A DNA stretch of 64,000 nucleotides from Desertimonas flava. Lineage in GTDB: Bacteria > Actinomycetota > Acidimicrobiia > Acidimicrobiales > Ilumatobacteraceae. The notes below the pieces were generated by a model. That model had not been told where the DNA came from. It did no database searches and saw nothing but the letters and a program-made list of their open reading frames with translations. Positions 44,783 through 52,356 of the stretch are shown here, one piece after another. Numbering within the stretch: position 1 is the stretch's first letter; each line of letters begins with the position of its first letter. The translations under genes and the position numbers were made by a program. The stretch spans positions 186,001 to 250,000 of the forward strand of contig NZ_QKYK01000002.1 in NCBI RefSeq assembly GCF_003426815.1, read 5' to 3'.

Positions 44783-45618
44783 CAGTCGGATCTTTCGACC
44801 ACTACGTCGAGTCGCTCAGTCAACTCAGCAATCCATTCGACCCGACCGTCCCGACGGCCGAGAGCGAAGAGATCCGTACCGTCGCCACGCAACTGGCCGC
44901 CATTGGCACCATCGATCGAGCGAGCCTGGCCGAGTTCATCCGGGGTGAGGCCGATGCAGTCCCAGTGCTCGGGCTGGCGGTGGGGCTCACCCGCGAGAAG
45001 CTGAAGAACATCCTCCGCCACCACTTGGGCTCGTCTGGCTGGATAACGCTCGCGCGGGAGAGGTCAGCAGAGGTTGTTGCGATGCTCGACGACAACTACG
45101 ACGTTGTCCGGCTGGTTGACGAACAGCGGTCCCGGACGTACGACTTCGGGGACGTCCTTGTCGCGCGCGCTGGTACACGACGGACAGCAACAGATGCAGG
45201 TGCCACGGGCCGGCGCGTCGAGGACGAGATCGAGCAGGTAGCTACCGACCTGAAGCTCCCATCTGCGACCCGCACCCGATTCGAGGGCCGCAATGGTCAG
45301 ACTGCTCCTTGCGATCTGGCTATCCCGGCAGGGGGCAAGGATGCGCTCATCGTCGTTGCCGCCAAGGGTTTCGATTCCACCGGCTCGAAGCTCACCGACG
45401 CTGTGCGGGAGGTCGAGGAGATGGCCGAGAAGCGACTGCCGACCCAGTTCGTGATGGCGGCAATCGACGGGATCGGCTGGAAGAGCCGGCTCAACGACTT
45501 GCGGAGGATCTACGACCTGCGGGCATCGAACCAGATCGATGGCATGTACACCCTTGAAGGCCTCGGCGAGTTTCGGACCGATCTGGAGGCGGCCGCCAAG
45601 CGGCTGGGGCTGATCTGA
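44779..45618 (+). CDS. DpnII-like type II restriction endonuclease
   Basis: Protein of 279 residues. Residues about 1-120 form an N-terminal helical part; residues about 140-275 resemble the PD-(D/E)xK core of DpnII-type enzymes. The acidic residue is Asp179 in APCDLAIP and the following strand is LIVVAAKGFDSTG with Lys196. In related enzymes this strand reads EAK or EVK, whereas here position 194 is Ala, so the ExK glutamate is missing or supplied from elsewhere (Glu148, Glu150 or Glu152 are candidates). Coupled to the methyltransferase by a 4-bp overlap. The endonuclease call rests on context and the CDL...AK pattern. Confidence 0.75.
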   Translation: MTVGSFDHYVESLSQLSNPFDPTVPTAESEEIRTVATQLAAIGTIDRASLAEFIRGEADAVPVLGLAVGLTREKLKNILRHHLGSSGWITLARERSAEVVAMLDDNYDVVRLVDEQRSRTYDFGDVLVARAGTRRTATDAGATGRRVEDEIEQVATDLKLPSATRTRFEGRNGQTAPCDLAIPAGGKDALIVVAAKGFDSTGSKLTDAVREVEEMAEKRLPTQFVMAAIDGIGWKSRLNDLRRIYDLRASNQIDGMYTLEGLGEFRTDLEAAAKRLGLI

Positions 45619-45749
45619 TATGTCGCGGAGTCGATCAGGCTCCAACGGAGCTCGTTCCGACGACCGACCTGGTTCGGTGGCCGGAAGGGCGAGGGGAGTA
45701 CGCGCAAGCGCTCGGACGAGGCTGGGGCTGGGAGTGCCCGGGATGGAGC

Positions 45750-46601
45750 TCAGACCGCCCGGGATGCTCGCCAAGACACGTGCTCTCGGCTGATCGCTTC
45801 CTCGGCCTCGTTCACGAACGATGCCCAGGCGGCCTCTTCCCAAGCCGGGTTGCCGGTGATCTTGACGTCGATGGCCCCAAGCTCCGCGCTGGCAACTGCG
45901 TACGAGCGCGCCAGCGTCTGGTACTGCTTCACTGCCATCCAAGCCGCCACGGATGCGCCGATGGCGGAGAAGAGCCCAACGGCGTCGAGATCCCAGTCGT
46001 AGATCGCAGCGCCGACGCCGAAGCCGAGCGCCAATCCTGAGGAAAGAACGCCGACAAGCGACCAGATGGTGGCTCTCTTGGAGTTGAACTCTGACTTGCC
46101 TGCGTACCAGGAGCGTTGCGAGCGGATCCGCTCGGACTGATAGGCATCGATGCGCTCAGCGAGCGGTCGAGATCGGAGGGTTCGCATTTCGTCGGTGACG
46201 TGGGCGCCGTTGACAGGCACGGGCATGAGTTGGGCCACCTCACGGGCCACCTCGACCATGCGGGTCGCGAGCTCGATCTCCGACTGCTGGTTGTGAATGC
46301 CGAACGGTTCTCCGCCGACCACGAATCGCCATGCGGCCGTCTTTGCAGACTCAGCACCTGCTCGACCGTTCCACCACTTCTCGTCAGCGCGTGAGGTGAG
46401 CCGGTAGACCTGCGCCATTAGCGCCGTGCCGAACAGGAGCACGACCAACGCGGGTGGTCCGGCGAGCGAACCCACACCGGCGGCCAGAAGGAGCGCCGCG
46501 AGTTGCACCTTCTCAGTCCTCAGGTACCGCCGCTGCCACCGGACGGAGTGCTCGTCGGCGCGACAGTAGAACTCGGGATAGCGGTTCTCGATCAGGGGCA
46601 T
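45750..46601 (-). CDS. SLATT (DUF4231) membrane protein, likely defence effector
   Basis: Membrane protein of 283 residues. The first hydrophobic block (about 34-66) contains two short helices (LAALLLAAGVGSLAGPPALV and VLLFGTALMAQVY). The SLATT signature AGAESAKTAAWRFVVGGEPF lies near residues 82-101. A second membrane pair is near residues 179-200 and 204-225 (GVLSSGLALGFGVGAAIYD; LFSAIGASVAAWMAVKQY). SLATT proteins are predicted pore-forming effectors tied to nucleotide-signal or TIR sensors. Start MPLIENRYPEF; its first 10 bp overlap the end of the TIR gene, so they are translated together. The upstream frame extension is an antisense shadow. Confidence 0.88.
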   Translation of the reverse strand: MPLIENRYPEFYCRADEHSVRWQRRYLRTEKVQLAALLLAAGVGSLAGPPALVVLLFGTALMAQVYRLTSRADEKWWNGRAGAESAKTAAWRFVVGGEPFGIHNQQSEIELATRMVEVAREVAQLMPVPVNGAHVTDEMRTLRSRPLAERIDAYQSERIRSQRSWYAGKSEFNSKRATIWSLVGVLSSGLALGFGVGAAIYDWDLDAVGLFSAIGASVAAWMAVKQYQTLARSYAVASAELGAIDVKITGNPAWEEAAWASFVNEAEEAISREHVSWRASRAV

Positions 46602-47227
46602 GCCGAGTTGATCTTCCTCAGCGCGCGCTTGTTGTTGATGAGATTCGATCGCGAGTCGCGCGCCTTGAAGGCGTCCTCGATCCAGCCACGCAGATCGTCT
46701 GCAGACTGCGGGTAGTAGTGGTAGCGCGCGTAGCGGGATCCGTCCTTGGCCCAGTTGTCGGCGAATCGATCGGGCAACGTGTTGGTCGATCGATCGGCCG
46801 GTGTGAGGGCAAGCAGGCCGTTCCGCTTGTTCACAGGGTCGTTCCGCAGACTCGAGGAGAGCTCCCAATCCACGAACTTCCGAGCCCAGGTGCACTTACC
46901 GACGTACAGGATGGTCACGGTCGAGTCGGACAGGTACTTCGATCCGATCTGCTGCTTGATGTACTCCTCGTCCTCGCTGCTGACCGGGTCCTTGAAGTGG
47001 TCGCTGTCCGAGACGCCGACGACCCGTGGGATGAACACATCGTTGAACTTCTCGACGAAGTCGGTCACGCCCACGATGTCTGCGCCGTGGTACGAGATGA
47101 AGCACTTGTGGCGAACCGGCGCAGTTCGCCCCTGCCGGGAGGCGGCCTGCTTCGCCAGCTCGTAGCTGACCTCAGCTCTGGTCACCGCCTCGAACAGGCG
47201 CTTGCGTTGTTGGTCGGATGTGGACAC
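46592..47227 (-). CDS. TIR domain protein, ThsB/DUF1863-like
   Basis: Protein of 211 residues. After an N-terminal helical lead (about 1-38), the TIR-like domain begins HKCFISYHGAD (40-50), continues DFVEKFNDVFIPRVVG, and has STVTILYVGKCTWARKFVDW with the predicted catalytic Glu122 in WEL. This is the MTH538/DUF1863 subtype that in Thoeris (ThsB) makes ADP-ribose-based signals from NAD+. The start GTG at 47227 has AGAGGAG five bases upstream; the earlier GTG at 47254 lies inside the promoter dyad. It overlaps the SLATT gene by 10 bp. Confidence 0.88.
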   Translation of the reverse strand: MSTSDQQRKRLFEAVTRAEVSYELAKQAASRQGRTAPVRHKCFISYHGADIVGVTDFVEKFNDVFIPRVVGVSDSDHFKDPVSSEDEEYIKQQIGSKYLSDSTVTILYVGKCTWARKFVDWELSSSLRNDPVNKRNGLLALTPADRSTNTLPDRFADNWAKDGSRYARYHYYPQSADDLRGWIEDAFKARDSRSNLINNKRALRKINSACP

Positions 47228-47248
47228 GTCTTCTCCTCTGATCTCGGT

Positions 47249-47279
47249 TGTCACACCAGTATGAACGCGGGGTGTGACA
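47249..47279. promoter_or_regulatory. Operator-like dyad upstream of the TIR gene
   Basis: Perfect 9-bp inverted repeat, TGTCACACC (47249-47257) and GGTGTGACA (47271-47279), separated by 13 bp and ending 22 bp before the chosen TIR start. Spacing of about two helical turns centre to centre suits a dimeric repressor. No regulator gene is present in the island, so a host factor or the TIR/SLATT products themselves could bind. Confidence 0.6.
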
Positions 47280-47430
47280 TCGAAGTCGTGAGGTGGAAGC
47301 GGCGCCGCCCTCCCGGCCGTTTCGGACCGATCACATCAAGAGTGTCAGTGTTGCAGTGACGGCGCGGTTCGCCCCCGCCCCGCTGCACCGTCGAGGTGGC
47401 GAGGGGCTCTGCGGCTCGGGGTTCGTTGCC

Positions 47431-48900
47431 TCATGAGACGCCGTGCTCGACCGGCACCGGTTCGACCCGGCTGGGGTCGAAGTAGCGGCCTCGCTTGCCC
47501 TTCCGGATCACCACGTGCTCGACGAACAGGCCAATGAGGGCACGTTGCTGGTCGAGGTCCAGGCGATCCCAGCTGCCGGCTGTCACGCCCTCGAAGGCCG
47601 TGCCGTCGAGACTGGGGTCGACGGTCAGTTGGTCGAGTCGTCGCCTTGCGAGCAGCAGGCGAGCATGGATGGGATCCTGCGCAGCGAGGAACTGCGCACG
47701 GTTGATCCGCTGCGCGCCGTAGTCCGCCGCAAGGTCGGCGAGAAACTGTTCGTCGGTCTCGATCGAAGCCACCAGCTGGTGGGCGTCGCCGCCGGCTCGA
47801 CGAGCTCGGGCGGTCGCGATGTCGGTGTGTTCGAGCGCGGCGAGCACGTAGTCGACGACGATCTGCTCGACGTAGTCGGCCTTGACGGTGTTGGAGCCGC
47901 AACCGTGCCGGTTCGCCTTGTCGCACGCGAGCGTGCGACGCGGTGGGCGCTGGCCCGGCTTGAGTTCCTTGTCCATGCGTTCGCTGACCGCGGCCATCAC
48001 CGATCCGCACTCGGCACACCGGCACATCCCGGCGAGCAGGTTGACCTTCGGGCGGCGACCGATGGGCGCATGGGCGAGCCGGGAACGCACCTGCTCCCAC
48101 GTCGCCCGGTCGAGGATCGGCTCCCAGGTCGCCTCGCCGACCACCGTGCCCTTCGACTCCCGTAGGCCGGTGATCCGACCTGACCGCAGGATCATGCCCA
48201 GCGAACCGGGCCGCCACTTCTTGCCGTGTGCCGATGGGATGCCGCGCTCGTTGAAGTCGACGACGATCGACGCGAGCGAATGGCCAGCCAGCACTCGGGC
48301 GGCGGCCTCCCGAACGACTGAAGCCTCCTCCGACACGACCTCGATGCGGCCCTGTGCCACCCGCCGGTAGCCGTAGGAGCGGCCGCCGCCGCGGGCGTTG
48401 CCGCGCTCCGCGTTCTGGTGGTGCTTGGCGCTGACGCGTTCGCCGATGCGGGCGGACTCGTGCTCGGCCGCCGCCCCGAGAACCTGGGCGGTGAACCGGC
48501 CGCTCGCCGTGTTCAGGTCGACGTGACCGGCAGCGACCGTCCGGATCTCGACGCCGGCGGAGGCGACCACCTTGGTCAGTTCGACGAGGTCGGCAAGCCG
48601 CCGGTACAGGCGGTCGGGGTGGTAGGCGACGATGATGTCGATCTCGCGCCGGCGGACGAGGTCGAGTAGTCGCTCGTACTCGGGGCGGCACGCACCGGAG
48701 TAGGCGCTCAAGTCGTTGTCGACGAGCACCTCGTCGACGCTCCAGCCCTCCAGGTCGGCCAGGTGGCGGCAGGCGTCGATCTGTCGGCCGACACCGGCCG
48801 CCTCGCCGACCTTGTCCAACGAGATCCGGGCGTAGATCGCCGCGCGCCAGAACAGCGTGGGTGTGCCCGTGCGGACGTTCGACTGTCGCTTCGCCGTCAT
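47431..48900 (-). CDS. Large serine recombinase (integrase)
   Basis: Site-specific recombinase of 489 residues. The N-terminal resolvase domain has the catalytic Ser27 in IYARISLD and the conserved Arg/helix region IIVAYHPDRLYRRLADL. The recombinase domain (about 165-260) has GGGRSYGYRRV and FNERGIPSAHGKKW. The zinc ribbon (about 290-345) has CRCAECGSVM and further Cys in LACDKANRHGCGS. A coiled-coil-like segment follows near residues 375-435. It sits next to the right island end, as integrases usually do. No separate excision factor was seen. Confidence 0.93.
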   Translation of the reverse strand: MTAKRQSNVRTGTPTLFWRAAIYARISLDKVGEAAGVGRQIDACRHLADLEGWSVDEVLVDNDLSAYSGACRPEYERLLDLVRRREIDIIVAYHPDRLYRRLADLVELTKVVASAGVEIRTVAAGHVDLNTASGRFTAQVLGAAAEHESARIGERVSAKHHQNAERGNARGGGRSYGYRRVAQGRIEVVSEEASVVREAAARVLAGHSLASIVVDFNERGIPSAHGKKWRPGSLGMILRSGRITGLRESKGTVVGEATWEPILDRATWEQVRSRLAHAPIGRRPKVNLLAGMCRCAECGSVMAAVSERMDKELKPGQRPPRRTLACDKANRHGCGSNTVKADYVEQIVVDYVLAALEHTDIATARARRAGGDAHQLVASIETDEQFLADLAADYGAQRINRAQFLAAQDPIHARLLLARRRLDQLTVDPSLDGTAFEGVTAGSWDRLDLDQQRALIGLFVEHVVIRKGKRGRYFDPSRVEPVPVEHGVS

Positions 48901-48976
48901 TGGCTGCGCTGGCTCCTCGGCTGCTCGGGACTCCCTTCTGGAGTCCCACCTGTGGGAGCTGCTCAGCGCGTCGTGA

Positions 48977-49837
48977 TTACCTTAGAAATTTGGAGGTGGT
49001 GTTGTCGGCGAGGATCTTGCCGGCGGTCTGGCAGGTCGGGCAGTAGTTCACCGTGTAGCTGGAGTACTCGACGGCGCGGACGGTGTCGCCGCAGACGGGG
49101 CAGGCTTCGCCGGTGCGCCCGTGCACGCGCGACGGTCGGTCCTTCGACGAGCTCATGTCGGGTCGCTCGCGCTCTTCGGCGAGGCCCTCCTCGACGGCGT
49201 CGCGGATCGCCGCGACGAGCGGGGCGGCTCCGTCGGCGCCGAGCTTGCGGCTCATCGCGAACGGCGACAGCTTGGCCCGGTGACACACCTCGTTGGCGAG
49301 GCGCCGCCCGATGCCGGCGACTGCGCGCTGGTCCCGTAGCCATCCGTGGATGCGTGTGGACGGCAGTTCGGCGAGGCGTTCGGCGAGCTCGTCGGCGCCG
49401 ATCGTCGCCGCCTCCGGACCGAGCTTGTCGAGCGGCGGCACGGTCAAGGCATCGTCGGTGGGCACGCACCAAACCCCGGCGCGGCGTTCGGTGCCCTGCT
49501 CGGTGAGCAGGAGTGCCGGCGGCTTGGGGTCGTCGGGTCGGGGAGCGAACGTGAAGCGCGCCTGTCCGCCGCGCGGCTTGGCCGAGTGTTTCGTGTCGAC
49601 GAGGAGCCGGCCGCCCTGCATCAGGTGGACCACGAACGTGACCGGTTCGAACGTGACGAGCAGGTACTTGCCGCGCCGCCCGACCTCGACGAGCGGGTGC
49701 CCGTACGCCGCGTCGGGCGGAGGCGTCGCCGTCTTGAGAGCCGTGAACTGCAACGGCGTGAACCGTTGCAGCACGTCGCCGGCGAAGGCGGCGGTGAGGC
49801 GCTCGGCGTGGGCCTGCACCTCGGGCATCTCAGGCAT
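48977..49837 (-). CDS. MutM/Fpg-Nei family DNA glycosylase with integrated 3' end
   Basis: DNA glycosylase/AP lyase of 286 residues. It starts MPEMPEVQ, so Pro2 and Glu3 are the catalytic residues; Lys57 in GRRGKYLL is the conserved beta-hairpin Lys. The helix-2-turn-helix lies near residues 165-195. The C-terminal zinc finger has Cys246, Cys249, Cys266 and Cys269 (CPVCGDTV...YCPTCQTAGKI). The last codons AAA TTT CTA AGG TAA are AT-rich and unlike the rest of the gene; they come from the island. The native ending (AAG TTC CTC AAG TAG) is found at the left junction. The product is therefore intact but with FLR instead of FLK. Confidence 0.9.
   Translation of the reverse strand: MPEMPEVQAHAERLTAAFAGDVLQRFTPLQFTALKTATPPPDAAYGHPLVEVGRRGKYLLVTFEPVTFVVHLMQGGRLLVDTKHSAKPRGGQARFTFAPRPDDPKPPALLLTEQGTERRAGVWCVPTDDALTVPPLDKLGPEAATIGADELAERLAELPSTRIHGWLRDQRAVAGIGRRLANEVCHRAKLSPFAMSRKLGADGAAPLVAAIRDAVEEGLAEERERPDMSSSKDRPSRVHGRTGEACPVCGDTVRAVEYSSYTVNYCPTCQTAGKILADNTTSKFLR
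48993..49012. other. Right island junction within the glycosylase gene
   Basis: 20-bp window GAGGTGGTGTTGTCGGCGAG that matches the left junction (42684-42703) at 19 of 20 bases, with the 14-bp core 48999-49012 identical. Recombination by the serine recombinase probably occurred at a dinucleotide within this core. Left of it lies island DNA, right of it native MutM-family sequence. Confidence 0.78.
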
Positions 49838-49845
49838 CGGTCACC

Positions 49846-50259
49846 TCAACCATCGTCGCTGGTGACCTCGCCATAGTCGGTGTGCTCGCGAACCTCGGTG
49901 AACACCTCGTCGAGGGCGCCGAAGACCGGTTGGGCGTCGAGCAGTCGCTGCTGGTCGCCGGTGAGCAGGATGCGCCCGTTGATGAAGGCGTCCTGGGCGT
50001 TGATGGCGCCGGTGGCCACGCCGACGGCGGTCTCCCACGTCTGCTCCATCCGCACGTGCTCGGGCTCGGCGGGGCCGGCGCCGAAGCCGACGCTGCCGTC
50101 GCCGACCTGGAGGTGGTAGGTGACGTCGCCCTCCGGGCCCTCGGTGACGACCTGCGTGATGCCGACCTCGTGGTGCTGGGCGAGGGTCTGGAGCTCGTCG
50201 CTTGCCGCGATGCGGTCGGCGACGGCGTCGATCCAGTCGAGGCTCAGGTAGCGCGTCAC
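49846..50259 (-). CDS. SCP2 sterol-binding domain-like protein
   Basis: Protein of 137 residues with an SCP2-like lipid-binding fold: VTYHLQVGDGSVGFGAGPAE, VRMEQTWETAVGVATGAINA, and INGRILLTGDQQRLLDAQPV, the usual F-x-x-G-[KR]-[IL]-x-x-x-G pattern. GTG start (MTRYLSLDWI). Its stop lies 8 bases before the glycosylase ATG, so it is probably the first gene of that operon. Carrier role for lipids or CoA esters is inferred. Confidence 0.75.
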   Translation of the reverse strand: MTRYLSLDWIDAVADRIAASDELQTLAQHHEVGITQVVTEGPEGDVTYHLQVGDGSVGFGAGPAEPEHVRMEQTWETAVGVATGAINAQDAFINGRILLTGDQQRLLDAQPVFGALDEVFTEVREHTDYGEVTSDDG

Positions 50260-50287
50260 CCTCGTAGTCTGCCCGACGTCCGACCCA

Positions 50288-50312
50288 ACGGTTGGTGCCA
50301 GGCACCAACCGT
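50288..50312. repeat. TGCCNGGCA palindrome
   Basis: Perfect 25-bp palindrome ACGGTTGGTGCC-A-GGCACCAACCGT in the 83-bp divergent gap between the SCP2-like and following genes. Identical arms occur at 55979-56003. Confidence 0.9.
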
Positions 50313-50342
50313 GAGGTGCGTCGTTGTGGCAGAGTGCCGCGG

Positions 50343-51014
50343 ATGAGCGTCGACGGGGACCAACGGCGGGCCGAGGGTCGCCATGACGACGCTGTCGTGG
50401 AGGAGTGGCTGTTCACGTGCTGGCTGCCACCGGACACGCACGAACCGATCGGCGTGGTGTCGGGCTACCGGATCCTGCGCGACGGCGCGGCCGTAACGTC
50501 CTGGTACTGGGCGGCCGTCGCTCGTCCCGGTGCACCGCTCCTCCACGTGGCCGACTGGCACGTGCCGCCCCGGCCGGACCCGCTCCTCGTCAAGGGCGAC
50601 GGGCTGTGGGCCGAGCACGTGTGCGACGCCCCGATGGAACAGTGGACGGTGTCCAACGAGACCTACGCCACGGCGCTCGACGACCCCGACGACGCCCTCG
50701 GTCGCGCCTACGGCACGCCGACGGCCGTCGCTTTCGACCTCGAGTGGTACGCCACGGCAGCCCCGTCGCCGGTACCCGACGGCTACGAGCAGGCCGGCGT
50801 GGTGCACGGCGTCATCGAACTGGCGGGCGGGGCCGGGCTCCATCTCGACGAGGCACCGGCGCATCGTTGGCATCGATGGGCCGACGAACTGGGCCCGGTC
50901 GTGCTGCCGCCGGCCTTCGCCCACACCGGCGTGCGCGCGCCGTTCGCCTTCCCCGATGGGACCGTCGCCGACTGGGCGTTGACCCCCGAGGGCTGGCGAT
51001 CCCTTCCGAGATAG
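50343..51014 (+). CDS. Conserved hypothetical protein
   Basis: Soluble protein of 223 residues with no family I can name. It is Trp-rich (WLFTCWLPPD, SWYWAAVARPGAPLLHVADW) and reads like a beta-rich lipocalin- or AttH-like protein of actinobacteria. The start ATG at 50343 follows the palindrome. The final TAG stop lies inside the palindrome 51006-51032, so the repeat has supplied the end of the gene. It is followed closely by the DUF952 gene. Confidence 0.65.
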   Translation: MSVDGDQRRAEGRHDDAVVEEWLFTCWLPPDTHEPIGVVSGYRILRDGAAVTSWYWAAVARPGAPLLHVADWHVPPRPDPLLVKGDGLWAEHVCDAPMEQWTVSNETYATALDDPDDALGRAYGTPTAVAFDLEWYATAAPSPVPDGYEQAGVVHGVIELAGGAGLHLDEAPAHRWHRWADELGPVVLPPAFAHTGVRAPFAFPDGTVADWALTPEGWRSLPR

Positions 51015-51032
51015 TGCCAGGCACTATCTCGG
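51006..51032. repeat. TGCCNGGCA palindrome spanning a stop codon
   Basis: Perfect 27-bp palindrome CCGAGATAGTGCC-A-GGCACTATCTCGG. Its left arm contains the stop codon of the preceding gene, and it lies 19 bp before the DUF952 start. Confidence 0.9.
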
Positions 51033-51050
51033 AGCGAGCACACTGGCGGG

Positions 51051-51401
51051 GTGACTGCGCCGCTGTTCCACATCGCCCTGCCCGACGAGTGGGAGTCGGC
51101 CACGGCCGCCGGTACGTACGAGCGCAGCACGCGGGGGCGGAGCCTCGCCGACGAGGGGTTCATCCACTGCTCGCACCGCCATCAGGTGGAGGCCACCGCC
51201 AACCGCTTCTACGCCGAATTGCCGGCGCTCGTGCTGTTGACGATCGACCGGTCCCGGATCGACTCACCGATCGTCGAGGAGGCCGCGGTGGACGGCGGCG
51301 AGCTGTTCCCGCACATCTACGGTCCGATCCCCGTCGACGCCGTCGTCGACGCCACGCTCTGGCCTCGAGGCTCCGACGGCTTCGTTCTCGGCGCCGAGTG
51401 A
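51051..51401 (+). CDS. DUF952 domain-containing protein
   Basis: Protein of 116 residues of the DUF952 family: PLFHIALPDEWESATAAGTY at the N terminus, LADEGFIHCSHRHQVEATAN in the middle, and FPHIYGPIPVDAVVDATLWP near the end. The conserved Glu-Gly-Phe-Ile-His segment is diagnostic. The function is unknown; the fold is related to ADP-ribosyl-transferase-like or small mixed alpha/beta proteins. GTG start. Confidence 0.85.
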   Translation: MTAPLFHIALPDEWESATAAGTYERSTRGRSLADEGFIHCSHRHQVEATANRFYAELPALVLLTIDRSRIDSPIVEEAAVDGGELFPHIYGPIPVDAVVDATLWPRGSDGFVLGAE

Positions 51402-51473
51402 CGCAGATCTGACCCCGGCCCCGGATCCACCGGGCTCCGCGTTCGCGGCGGGCGGTCCTGCCACACTCGGCCC

Positions 51474-52298
51474 GTGCGTGTATCGAAGGGCCCAACGGGC
51501 TACCCCAGAGACATCCTCGACGACTTCGCCGACTCGAAGAAGCGGCCGACGTATCCGACCGTCGAGGTGGCGATGGGAATGGTGATCGAGGACCGCGCCA
51601 GCGGCTTCGTCGGCGACGTCGTGAAGTGGACCTCCGAGGCCGTCACGCTGCGCGACCGCCGCAACCAGCTGCGTCACTTCGGTTGGAAGGACGGCGGCTT
51701 CCTCCTCGAGGGCAGGCCGGTCACGCTGCGCCGCCCGGCCGTGCGACGCGACGCCAGCCTCGCCGACCGGATCACGGCTTCCGGATCGATCGCCGGGGAG
51801 CGACGAGCCGCCCGCGTGGCCGCGGGCGGTCGCATCTGGGTCGAGGGCAAGCACGACGCCGAACTGCTGGAACTGGTGTGGGGCGACGAGTTGCGAGAAG
51901 GCGGCATCGTCGTCGAGCCGCTGCACGGCATCGACCACCTCGCCGACGCCGTGGCCGAGTTCGCGCCCGACGCCAAGCGCCGCCTCGGCGTCCTCGTCGA
52001 CCATCTGGTGGCAGGATCGAAGGAGCAGCGCGTCGTGTCGGCGATCCGCTCGCCGCACGTGCTGGTCACCGGCCACCCCTTCGTCGACGTGTGGGCAGGC
52101 ATCCGGCCCAAGGTGATGGGCCTCGAGGCGTGGCCCGACGTGCCGCGCGGGGTCGAGTGGAAGGCCGGCATGTGCGCCGCCCTCGGCACCGACCTCGAGC
52201 GCTTCTGGCCGCGCCTGCGCAACAAGGTGACCTCGTACGCCGACCTCCGTCCCGAGCTCGTCGGCGCTGTCGAGCAGCTGATCGATTTCGTGGTGTGA
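51474..52298 (+). CDS. DUF3097 family protein
   Basis: Protein of 274 residues in the actinobacterial DUF3097 family. It has a conserved N terminus (YPRDILDDFADSKKRPTYPT), a small beta domain (GFVGDVVKWTSEAVTLRDRR) and a TOPRIM-like C-terminal segment (RIWVEGKHDAELLELVWGDE). Function unknown; a nucleic-acid-related role is suggested only by the TOPRIM-like EGKHDAEL motif. GTG start at 51474. Confidence 0.85.
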   Translation: MRVSKGPTGYPRDILDDFADSKKRPTYPTVEVAMGMVIEDRASGFVGDVVKWTSEAVTLRDRRNQLRHFGWKDGGFLLEGRPVTLRRPAVRRDASLADRITASGSIAGERRAARVAAGGRIWVEGKHDAELLELVWGDELREGGIVVEPLHGIDHLADAVAEFAPDAKRRLGVLVDHLVAGSKEQRVVSAIRSPHVLVTGHPFVDVWAGIRPKVMGLEAWPDVPRGVEWKAGMCAALGTDLERFWPRLRNKVTSYADLRPELVGAVEQLIDFVV

Positions 52299-52356
52299 CG
52301 GCACTCACCTGCCCCGATTTCGGGCGGGCAGTACCCTCGGCATTACCGTTCTGGCC

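Larger units (their letters stand above)
42690..49012. mobile_element. 6.3-kb integrative defence island
   Basis: Element bounded by the 14-bp identical core GTGTTGTCGGCGAG at both ends (20-bp windows match at 19 of 20). It contains a large serine recombinase adjacent to the right end, an adenine methyltransferase plus DpnII-like endonuclease, and a TIR-SLATT gene pair, with a visible drop in GC compared with flanking genes. It is inserted in the last codons of a MutM/Fpg-family gene. Removing it restores a continuous minus-strand series MutM, DinB/DUF664, flavin reductase-like. Confidence 0.85.
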
